Below, one piece after another: positions 29,498-39,220 of a DNA stretch of 64,000 nucleotides. Source of the DNA: Pseudogymnoascus destructans (taxonomy: Eukaryota > Ascomycota > Leotiomycetes > Thelebolales > Thelebolaceae); contig NW_020167538.1 of assembly GCF_001641265.1 (NCBI RefSeq), forward strand, positions 682,001 through 746,000, given 5' to 3'. The position numbers and the translations under genes were made by a program. Every line of letters begins with the position of its first letter. Positions within the stretch are counted from its first letter, which is position 1. The notes under the pieces are model-generated. The model had not been told where the DNA came from and ran no database searches. It was given only the letters and a program-made list of their open reading frames with translations.

Positions 29498-29945
29498 TAT
29501 GTTATGATCGGGATGGAGTCTGGTGTTGAATGCCTCTCATGAATGGGCATTTTGTACTTAAGTATGGATGGCTGGATATGGTGGGTATGGAAGCAAGAAT
29601 AAACTGTCATGGTAACAGGACAAAAATGATATATGGGCGTCAGTTTTAAATATGGTCAATTCCTGCCAATGAGGGACAGTTGCAATATGCTCCTACAATG
29701 CTGTATTACCAGGGAAAAGACGGTGTAGTTCGGAGATGTATAATGCTCCTCGTTCTTATTCGGGTGTAGTTGTAAACGAGGCAACTTGTGGCAGCAACTG
29801 TCCAAACACTCCCGACAAGTATTTCTTGTCAACCTGAGAGGTCCCTTCCCGAAAAGAACATTCCTATACGATCAGAATAACTTTGTATTAGTATGATTAT
29901 AGAACATTTCTGCCTCCTCTTAAAATAAGCTTTGATACTGTCCCC
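29498..29945. other. Intergenic region NUP49 / XPF-like gene
   Basis: About 450 bp, tandemly oriented genes. AT-rich 3' flank followed by the promoter of the next gene. Nothing else is seen. Confidence 0.35.
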
Positions 29946-32823
29946 ATGAGTTCTCAGGAGGATGAAGAGGAGCCCATCGTTGAATACGCTCGTTTCTACG
30001 GGCTCTCCATCGACCCTCTTCGAGATCCATCGCCACTTTCACTCATTGAGAGTCTCTTTTACATCTATGAGAAAGATGTATCAGAAGATTCTCACCTTCC
30101 ACAAATCAATTATCAACCTATCCTTCCATCGGACGAGCCTCTCACTATTGATAAAGGCGCAGAAATACTACTTGCCGGCGCAAATGGGGTGTTTCTTGAT
30201 CAAGGCACCATCGATAAGATCACCACTGCAGCTTCAGTCAGACCCAGGCGGCAGAAACCCAAGCTGGAACTACCTCTGTTAAGGACGGATCCTGATGCGG
30301 ATCTTGAGGATTTCAGGCAACGACAGAACCCATGCATCAGTGATGAAAGCTTCATATATGAACCGCATGACATTGAGAAAGATGAAGGCATCCAATGGCC
30401 TTCTAGATTTGCCGACTTGCCAAATTCTCTTACGAAAGATTGCAGCATGGAGAAAATTACCGTGACGAGAGACACTATGGTTTACTTGCAGGCAGCTTTG
30501 AAAGACAACTGGTCCAAGGAGGACACAAAGGATTTCCTTGCTTCTCAGCCTTATTACAAACGTGTATGTTTCAATCTACGTTCTTCTTCAAATTTCCTTC
30601 GACCGTGCAGCTAATGACACTGGGCAGAACCCGGCTTTGGATCCTATCACACCTCCATTGTCCACCCTGTGCTGGGCCACACCTGAGCCGTTCGAACCAT
30701 CTTCACCAACCTGCCATCTCCCGTTACTTTCCGATCCCCCGTCACAGCTTGGAGCGGACTTGGAAGCCGCCGAAAGAGCCATTTTTGAAGATGATGAACT
30801 TCTCTCAGTTAAAGAAGAGTCGAGCGACTACAACGACCCAATTGAACATCACCAGGAGCGGCGCCATAATCTGAGAAATATATATTTCGAAACCTCATCT
30901 CTCCCTTCCGATGAGCTCTTCCCGGCTCACGAACACCACACCTCCCATGACCTCAAAGTTGAAACCCCGTTAACGCCACCATTGCCATTGGTAAAAAATG
31001 TCACATTCAGTGACACCGTGGAGGAAATGCTGTTTGATAAGGACTGCCCAGGCTTCACTTCGTCCGCCAATGACTCGGGAGATGCAGACTCGTTTTTCAT
31101 GAATCACACATTGCATGACACTTTCAGAGAAGCCTATAACACAGAAAACAGCAGACTTGAAAAAGAGCAGCTGCAAGAAGCAGCGACGACAGGCAGGGTT
31201 GAAGTGCCCATCATGGACTTCACTGCACCGAATCCACCTTGGAATGTCTCAAAGCTCAGCGGCTTCAAGAAAACCCTATCTCAGCCCCGAGAGATAGTGA
31301 AATCAATACTGAAAGAGATCAAGCTTTCAGATCGCCCAAAAGCCTTGCGGAAGCTAAATCACACTGTCGATTGGACAGTGTTTCCAACAAGTCTTGCCGA
31401 ATTTGCTTTAATCGAGGAATTCGGAAACGAAGACGCTCTTTTGCGGTACACTAATTCGGAGATGGAGACCGATATTACTACTAGCGTAAGCCTTACATAC
31501 AAAGCACCAGGAATAAGAATCTTGAGAGACGTTGACGTTGACGATGAGGATGACGAGGACTTGGAACCCGGCGTGTTTTTGCACGAAGAGCTGGATATGG
31601 CTTCACTGATCAAAAAAAGAAAGCTGGAACTTGGAGAGATGGGGGAAAATGGAACCCAAGAAAACATCCAAGAATCGGGAAACTCTACGGTTCATGCTGC
31701 AGCAAAGAAACATTCCTGGAAACTGACTCCAGGAATCGTAGCTGATTCCGATACGGCCAACGAGGGGTATGGAAACAGTGGATATGGAGAGACACTTATT
31801 GGTGGCGTATTCTCAGCAACAACGGCTGTAGACAATTTTATAGAGATGAGAGGAACGAAGAGGCACAAGCCCACAGACAGCACCAGTTCCTATTTATCCT
31901 CCCCTAAGGCCAAGGCAGTTCATACGGACAATCCCGTAGCTATGCCTATTCCACCGCCAATCGTCAACTCCCGTCTCACAAAAGCAGACATCCCGCTGCC
32001 ATTGTCAAACATCACTGTACCTACAGAGACAACCCAATATATAATCTCAACAGATCTTCTGAAGCAACGTCCCTTATTCAGCGCCATAAAATCTTTAATC
32101 CCAACAGCTCATTTCATCGAGAGGGATTTCAACAGATACAACACAACCGCGTGGCTCAGACAAGGCACCATCTCACGGTCTCCAGTCAGAAGCCCCCTAG
32201 CAGCTGAAGCAGATCTTATTCTCTCTCCATCGACGGGTGTGGTGCTCACGACTCTCATGAAAATCAAGCAGAAGCCGCTGCCTGGCCAAAAAGAGAAGTC
32301 TGAGATCAAGAGCAAGGTTGAGGGGGTTTGCATGAGGTATGAGAGGCTCCTGGTTTTTATCAGTGAAGCGTCGCCCGATGAGAGCTCGGTTGCTGTCCTA
32401 GGCGGCCAAGAATGTATGGCGATGGCCGAGTTTACGGGATTCTGCGCTTCGTTACCATGTACAGTGATCGTATCTTTCGTGCCTGGCGCGCACAAGACGC
32501 TGGCAAACTGGGTAGTTGCAAGCATGGTTCGATACGGCACAGCTGGCTCCAATACCCTTGATTTGCTTGAGGACGAAACGCAATGGGAAGTGTTCCTAAG
32601 GCGTTGTGGCATGAATCCATATGCCGCGCAAGCGGTGGTCTCGGCTTTGAAAGCACTAGAGGGTGTGCACTCGAGTAGGCGCGGCATGTTCGGGATCAGT
32701 GCGTTTGTTGGGATGGAACATAACGAGAGAATACGCATGTTTGGCCCCGTCCTTGCTGGCGAGAGGGTCCTTCGCAGGGTGTCTAGTGTCATTGATTCTC
32801 GATGGAGACATGACACGCCCTGA
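29946..32823 (+). CDS. Large fungal protein with XPF/SHOC1(Zip2)-like C-terminal region
   Basis: Two exons, 29946-30563 and 30628-32823, give 937 residues (64-bp intron, GTATGT...GGCAG, phase 0). The N-terminal 670 residues are mostly unstructured and acidic, with short conserved-looking segments (EYARFYGLSIDPLRDPSPLS; PWNVSKLSGFKKTLSQPREI; LNHTVDWTVFPTSLAEFALI). From about 677 a compact region begins: YIISTDLLKQRPLFSAIKSL, then HFIERDFNRYN, EADLILSPSTGVVLTTLMKI, RYERLLVFISE, ECMAMAEFTGFCASLPCTVI and NWVVASMVRYGT. Alternating strands with 'IERDF' and 'ADLILSPSTGV' resemble the catalytically dead XPF-nuclease fold of the Zip2/SHOC1 meiotic proteins. TQWEVFLRRCGMNPYAAQAV (about 855) then resembles a helix-hairpin-helix. 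The fold assignment is inference; the gene model is solid. Confidence 0.8.
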
Positions 32824-32956
32824 TAGCTTTTGGTTCGAGAGAAAGATTGGTGAATTTAGCTCCATCGCCTTGAGTGAAACCATTTGGTAGCAAGTATCGG
32901 TGCCGATAGCAATTGGCCATGAGATGTAAGGCACACCTAGCTATATCAGATAGATT

Positions 32957-34405
32957 TCATAGTATGCTCCATAACTTGATAGTATTATCCTCGGTCAACT
33001 CCTGGTGCGAGGAACAGTTTGTCGAGGTTTCGGAAAGCGTCTTGATAGCTTCATCACTGACGTCTGAATCGTCGGAAGATTCGTCTTCGCTTTCGGTTTC
33101 TGAGTCGCTTTCCGTCTCTGAGCTACTTTCTGTCTCGCGAACAAAAACCTTCTCTCGCCTCATTCCAGAAGCAGTCGCAACGACGGAGCCACAGCTGTGC
33201 AATGCCAAGCCTCCAATTGTCGTCCCTTCTTCATGCGCAAGCCAATCCATGTCTGGTTTCGCACCACCAGCTGTGCTTCCGACATCTCTCCAAACCCTGA
33301 CCCTGCCATCCGTTCCTCCTGCCCAAACTTCGCTCTTGCCACCGATAGAAGCGGCGTCGACGCTCATTCTCTGATTTGTTTCCGCTTCCCGTCCCTCTAA
33401 CCATCCCACAAGCTTTCCAGTAACTCTTACATCGTAGACCAGTACCCCTCGACTCTTGCGCTCAACGACAAAAAGATACCGACCACAAGAGCTCCAAAGA
33501 ACTTGACTAACCCCAGCCCCGCCAATCTGAGCCTCGTCATCCGCTGCGGATGCAATAGTCCAGTTCGCAACAGTGCCCCCTAGCCCCTCGGCATCATAGA
33601 GGCTAACCCATCGTGTCCACGTTCCAGCAGCTAGCATGACATTCCCCACGGGACTGTCAGGCGCGTCTGGCTGCAAACTTAAACAAGAGACGATACCACG
33701 CATCCCCACGCCACCACCTTTCATTTTATGGCGCTTTGAAGGAATAGTTGGGAGGCGCGTGGTTGGGCCCTCGCCTGAGCGGGAGACATCGAATATGCTG
33801 ATTAGGCAGTCGGTTCCGGCGTAGAACTCGTGACCAGACGGGTGCCAGAGCAAGGAAGACGGAGTCAGATAAGCCTCCGTGGTGCGACATACTAGTGAGT
33901 AGGTGGACACTGGTGATGGCTCGGGGGAGAGGACGTTGATGAGCTGGATTGGATGATCTCGTGGTGATGAAAGGAGGAGGGTTGTTGAAGAATTTTGGAG
34001 ATCAAAATGGGGGTAGAAGGATTGCGTGTAGGTTGGTTCCGGGGCAGCGTAGGTAGTGTATGGTGTTAATATGTGAGGCGTGGACGAGGGGGATAGAAGG
34101 TCAGGGGGTGCGACGTAGAAACGGAGCTTGTTGTCAGCAGAAGCTGCTATCAGCGATGTGCCATCAGGAGACCTGGATCTTTGTTAGTAAGTACTTAGAA
34201 GAAGGACTCGATAGAATGGCATTTCAGACCATTGTATGCTTTTAAAATAATTAGACTCGCGACTGTCTTGTGCAGTTGTTGCTGAGGAAAAGACGGAAGA
34301 ACCTTCACGTTCTTCAGCTTCACGTCGTCTTGATTCTTCAATTGAGCATGAATATGCGCCACTCGTTGTCGCTACCAATTGCGGAGGGTATAATTCAGCG
34401 TCCAT
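32957..34405 (-). CDS. WD40 protein of the WRAP53 (TCAB1) / Swt21 family
   Basis: Two exons, 34405-34230 and 34172-32957, give 463 residues. The 57-bp intron has a weaker donor (GTCTGA), but the join restores QWSPDGTSLIAASADNKLRF, a classical WD blade. Family landmarks: SPRDHPIQLINVLSP (corresponding to SSRDNPIHIWD in animal WRAP53), TPSSLLWHPSGHEFYAGTDC, WSSCGRYLFVVERKSRGVLV, VWAGGTDGRVRVWRDV and IGGLALHSCGSVVATASGM. An acidic Ser/Glu-rich insert of about 40 residues (ETESSSETESDSETESEDE) sits before the last strand (NTIKLWSIL). In animals WRAP53 binds CAB-box scaRNAs and telomerase RNA; yeast Swt21 is a splicing-linked relative. It is convergent with the XPF-like gene (133 bp between stops). 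Confidence 0.85.
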
Positions 34406-34757
34406 ATTTATTCAGTTGTATGACCACTATAAATGGTTTAATCCTCTTCTATTGCATGTACCTCATATTTTGTACGTTTAAGGTTCTAGAACAGGATGGT
34501 TCGAGTGCACATAATCGGATTGGAGATCCTGCATACTGCCGCTTTTCACCGTACCCCGCAGTCCCACTTAGCGGGTAGCGTAATGCGGGCAATGGGGGGC
34601 GCAACGGAGCGAGGCTGGGCGGCCAAGGTCATCCTCCTCTTGACCTCCGCATCCTCGAACATACACATCAAGAGGTGGCCATCCAGATACATGCAAACCA
34701 CCAACTAATTAACTAATTACCTTCTTGTCACAAACCGGGGCCCGGCCCATAAGCTCC

Positions 34758-35913
34758 ATGATGGAGCTAGGCACCTTTATCGCAAGCCGATGCGAGCAGC
34801 TCCAGGCGCCAAGCTACCTAAACCTGTCGCTATCGATGTAAGTTACTCCTACGCCACTCAAATCGAGGCGTTGAGCTTTGAATGATATCTACGGCCTTTT
34901 GATGAGTAAATGCTAATGTTGGAGATGATAGTCTTATACTCGTCGGCATCCTTGTCTCCTATATCCCCCAACACTACCGTATCATCGCGCGAGGTACCTC
35001 TGAAGGCATATCGCCATATTTCATCCTTCTCGGAACAACATCGGGAACAAGTGCGTTTGCCAGTATCCTCGTCTTGCCAGCATCGAGAGCAGATGTTGCA
35101 TGCTGCAAGACCATTAGCTCGTTTGAGTGCTTCGCGGGATTGCTCGGCATCTTCCAGGTTGGCGTTCAGTGGTTTTGTTTTGCTATTATGTAAGTCTATC
35201 TACGTAACCGTGCTTCTCGGAAACCAGCTAAAATTATATGCTAGATTACTTCTCTTCCTCATATTCTTCCCGGGAAACCCAGCCCTTCCACAAAGCACGG
35301 CCGTCAAGCAGCCAACTTGGCGCACCGCTCTTGGCGTCGCATTCTTATGTCTGGCCCATGGCCTATTGGTTATATTGGTTAGTGTGTGGTTTGGATTCTC
35401 GCTGCCGGGTTCTATGGGAACGTTGGCCAATGTTTTGGGCCTCATGGCTGCTGGGTTGGCCTGTGTGCAATACTTTCCACAGATTTGGACAACATATCAA
35501 CTGGGCCATGTAGGGAGCTTAAGCATTCCGATGATGGTCATTCAGACTCCTGGTAGCTTTGTATGGGCAGGCAGCCTTGCAGTAAGACTCGGGACTGAGG
35601 GCTGGGGCATTTGGGGAGTGTATCTCGTAACCGGATGCTTGCAAGGTTGTTTGTTGGTGATGGGGATATACTTTGAACTGCAGGCAAGGAAAACAGGAAC
35701 CAACTTAGAGCCAGAGGTAAGTTATACAGCTCTTCAAACCAGCATTTGGATCATTGTTGATGCTTGATACTAACTCGTTCGCAGACAACGACGAGTCTTC
35801 TGGCCGCCGATAACACACTTAGCCTTCAAAATGAATTTTTGGAAACCGATGACGAGGGAAATACCGTCGTCGAGAATGGGGGACGGACTGAAAGGACGCC
35901 GCTATTGTCTTAA
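34758..35913 (+). CDS. PQ-loop repeat membrane transporter
   Basis: Four exons, 34758-34837, 34932-35189, 35245-35716 and 35785-35913, give 312 residues; introns are 94, 55 and 68 bp, the last with a TACTAAC branch. Two PQ-loops are evident: LVGILVSYIPQHYRIIARGT in exon 2 and ACVQYFPQIWTTYQLGHVGS in exon 3, each followed by 'EGISPYFILLG' / 'SLSIPMMVIQTPGS', as in the cystinosin/Ypq family of vacuolar or lysosomal amino-acid carriers. About seven hydrophobic helices fit the MtN3/PQ-loop fold. The C-terminal tail is acidic and hydrophilic (LETDDEGNTVVENG...RTPLLS), and the final ERTPLLS resembles a dileucine vacuolar-sorting signal. The first intron's acceptor (34931) was fixed by frame. Confidence 0.88.
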
Positions 35914-36092
35914 GAAGCCCAAAAATATTACACAGCGATGAATTGTAAAATAGGCTATGTAGCCGTATATATCCAAGACTATCCTTTAAAGCCATACTAC
36001 TTTGCTAAAACTAAAGAAGGGACTGTGAATAACAGCCCTAAGCTGGACTACTCATGCAGAAAACTATAGGAGGGACTGGGGATAACAGCCAC

Positions 36093-37933
36093 CTACTCGT
36101 CGTCCTGCACATCGACAACTGTCTCCTTCCATTTGCGGGCTGGGATCTTACGGTTGAACAAGATGTCAATCTCACGGTAGGAGAGACCCTTCATCTCAGG
36201 CAGATAGAAGAATGCCGTGACCAAGCAGACAAAGCCGGTGAAACCCCAGACATAACCGCACTTGCCGCCAAGGTTTCCGCCCTATAGTATGTTAGTAACG
36301 GCACCTCAAGACTCGGAGGGAGAATGGTCTTACCGTGGGGTTGAGCATGTAACTTCCGAGGAAGATGCAAGGAATCTCAACGATGTAGTATGAAGCACGT
36401 CCAATACCGGTCGTAAGAGGCCTGAGGCGGATGGCCGAGGTCTCTCCAATAATGACCCACGAGGCGGGCGCGGGTCCCAGGGTGAACAGGACGGAGATAA
36501 TGAGACCCAAGGATGCCTGCGCCAACGTAGCTGCGTTCGACTTGCCACACGAGGCTGCAATACCGAGACAAACCAGCAGGATAGTGTTACTGGCCGAACC
36601 CCAGAGGTAGATAGAACGACGGCCAAAGTATGTGGTGAGGACCCAGGAAAGAGCAACGAAGATCATCTGAAGTGCCGAGGTGATAAGACCCATGGCAAAC
36701 GCAGTTTGGTCACTCATGCCGGCCTCTGCACTTGTGTTAGCACATACATTAACTTAAAACAGCAACGATGATAACTTACGTTGGAAGAAGTAGACGGCCT
36801 GGTTAGCGATAAGGTTACCCGTAAGATTCTGTGCGGCGTACACACCGCACACAATTAAGGTACGGTAGAGATCAGTGCCCTTGAACAGCTCCAAGTGGTT
36901 GGGCTCCTTCTCGGATTTCTCGAGATCAATGACACGACGCATCATGGCAACAGTCTCATTGGGGTTCAGTCTCGACCTGCGTCCAAGACGCCCGACTGAG
37001 TGTGCTGCCTCTTCCAGGCGTCCCTTGCGAACAAGCCACCAGGGCGACTCAGGTGCGCAATAGATGAGGATAGCGAGCGGGGTGGGGAACATCCATTGGA
37101 GCGCAATGGGAACTCTAGTTTCCTTCGTTAGCGAAAAACTTGCTTACAAAGGGGATGAGCACATACTGGTAGGCGACTGGGTTCTTGTTGTTGGCGTAAC
37201 GGTAGGTGACGGCGCCAACGATAATACTGCCAATGGCCCAGAACATCTGCAGCATCTGGGTGGCAGGGGCACGCAGCTTGATCGGTACGATCTCACTGCA
37301 GTATGCGGGGGCGTTGGCAATGAAGATACCCCATGGAATACCCTCGAGAAGTTGGGACACGAAAATAACTGGAAGCGAGTTGGCGAAGTAGAAAGCGAAG
37401 ATGAAGACGTTTAGGAGCATGAGGCCGGTCAAGGTCGCGTAACGGTATCCGATACGGCTGGTGAGGGGACCAGCTAGGAAGACCCCAATAAGGGCACCGA
37501 GCTGTCCAGACACTTGAAGCGCAGACTGCCACTTGGTCTCGATCACATGCCCGAGTTCTGGGCCATGGTCTACACCGTACTTCATCTTGAACGCAGGCAA
37601 GGCGACGAAATTGCCGATCAGGAAGACATCGTAGGACTCCATAACCTAAAGATGTGTTAACTTTAATTCCTGTATTAGGTGAAAAGGGGAAAGGCAGCTT
37701 ACAATAGTGCAGGACATGACAAACGCCCAAAAGGAAGCCATAGGGTACGCCTTAACAGCCTCAATCACCGTCATGTTGTGCTCCGCATTCTCTGCCTCCA
37801 CGGCATCCGCCTTGTAATCGGCGACATTCGCCTTCTCATCAAGGTTGTAGACATTTTCGACCTGTGTCAAGCCGTCCTCGAGCTCGACATTAGGGCCGGT
37901 AGGCGCTTTAGAATCGACGACTGGGTCACTCAT
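36093..37933 (-). CDS. MFS sugar transporter (alpha-glucoside/maltose permease type)
   Basis: Five exons, 37933-37703, 37645-37167, 37114-36780, 36725-36334 and 36281-36093, give 541 residues; introns are 52-57 bp with GTAAGN/GTATGT donors. Sugar-porter signatures: ESYDVFLIGNFVALPAF (TM1), PLTSRIGYRYATLTG (the G-R/K-R loop), QLLEGIPWGIFIANAPAYCS running into EIVPIKLRAP, PESPWWLVRKGRLEEAAHSV, YFGRRSIYLWG, SWVIIGETSAIRLRPLTTGI and LPEMKGLSYREIDILF (PETKG-like). The N-terminal 65 cytoplasmic residues are acidic. 'WWLV' and the long N-terminus point to the Mal11/maltose-permease subfamily, but the substrate is not determined. It is the last housekeeping-block gene before transposon island 1. Confidence 0.92.
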
Positions 37934-39220
37934 GTTGGCTAGTATTTGCCCCGATGAATAACGTGTGGTGTAGGAGAAGAGGACGAGGAAAGAGAGACAG
38001 GAACGAAGAGATGGGGAAGGCTGCCACTATCTATGCTTTTCGTCCTTTCCCACTTTCCGGTTTAGAGATCCACTTAGGAGTGGGAAATGCGGCCAAGGGG
38101 ACGGAAAGGCCCGTAGAAGTCTTATATTTCTCACTGCCACCTCCCACATGTCGGGGTAACGTAACTGCATCCTGGGGTATTATCCACTATAGCTGGATAA
38201 TTAGCAGAACTAGTACCCTAGGGAGGCGGGGTAACGTAGCATCTTGTTCCATCGTCCCCTTTCGCTCGATGAAGGAAGCAGAACCTATATTTATGCCGAA
38301 TTTTTCCCAACCTCTGCCTCAATTCCTCAATTCCCAGAGCTTCGGGCGTAGTCTTCGGCGTGAACTTGACATCTCCACGTTGTGTTGGATCTTCCCCGCA
38401 CGCAATATTAGCGCGGGGCGTCGTGACACTGCCAGGGTTATTGACCCATCGGAAGTTTGGCATCGGAAGTCTGGGGTTATAGCGGGGTTTTAGCTTACGC
38501 CTATCCCGCTATTATCATGGCACTTCGGTCATAGCTGACGGGAACAGCCTACCTAGGCCGTTTAAACGAAGTAGGTACCTTCGTTTAAACGAATTTGGAT
38601 TTAGCCTAAATTGTTGATTGTCCCTCTCTTCTATAACGGAAATTTGGAGCACCGCAGTTGGGTATGAAACACGAGGTAAGAGTGGCTTCACTACCAAAAG
38701 CCGCGAATGAGGCTACTTCAGCTCTGCCAAGTGGCGGCTATCTGGCCGACCTTTTGTTCCGGCCACACCATACGACAACCGCCGCCGCGGTTGTCGTATG
38801 ATGTGGCCAACCACCAATATACTCGATGCCAAGTTGAACTAATAATCGCTTGCGTCTCCGGCACTATAGATGTGAAAGTGCTCCTGTTAGTACAAGTCTG
38901 GAACGCGCGACAGAAAGACGATGGTCGATGAAGTGGAGCAGGTGGCTGGTTTTAGCAATTATAGCTCAACTGTTGACCCTTGTTACCTCAAGCTTTAAAG
39001 TGCTGTGAGCTGAAGCACCCTTTGGAGGAGTACCTTACCGGGGATCCACGTAATTAAATAAGGGTAGCAGAACGGTTTTCCCATGGCTTTTTGGACTTAA
39101 CGGCGGTTACGGCGAAAGTAGGGGTGGGCGACCGGTGAGCTACGGGTGCCCAGAGCCACCCGTATTTAAAGTGGACGGTTTATGCGCCTTGTACGGATAC
39201 GTTATAATTGCGGTTACGTA
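37934..39220. other. Promoter of the transporter and hairpin-rich flank of the transposon island
   Basis: About 1.3 kb without a gene. The left part is the transporter's upstream region. From 38,540 two strong hairpins occur (separate entry). The sequence from 38,940 to 39,220 is featureless apart from the TA target site of the pogo element at 39219-39220. Confidence 0.4.
38559..38808. repeat. Two hairpins 170 bp apart
   Basis: Hairpin 1: CGTTTAAACGAAG at 38559-38571 pairs perfectly with 38579-38591 across a 7-base loop, and each arm contains the self-complementary CGTTTAAACG. Hairpin 2: GGCCACACCATACGACAACC at 38761-38780 pairs 19/20 with 38789-38808 across GCCGCCGC. They may be remnants of one small foldback element. 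Confidence 0.75.

Noticed and set aside
7019..38000. Secondary-metabolite gene cluster
   Set aside because: No polyketide synthase, NRPS, terpene cyclase or cluster regulator is present; genes are housekeeping in nature and unrelated in pathway.
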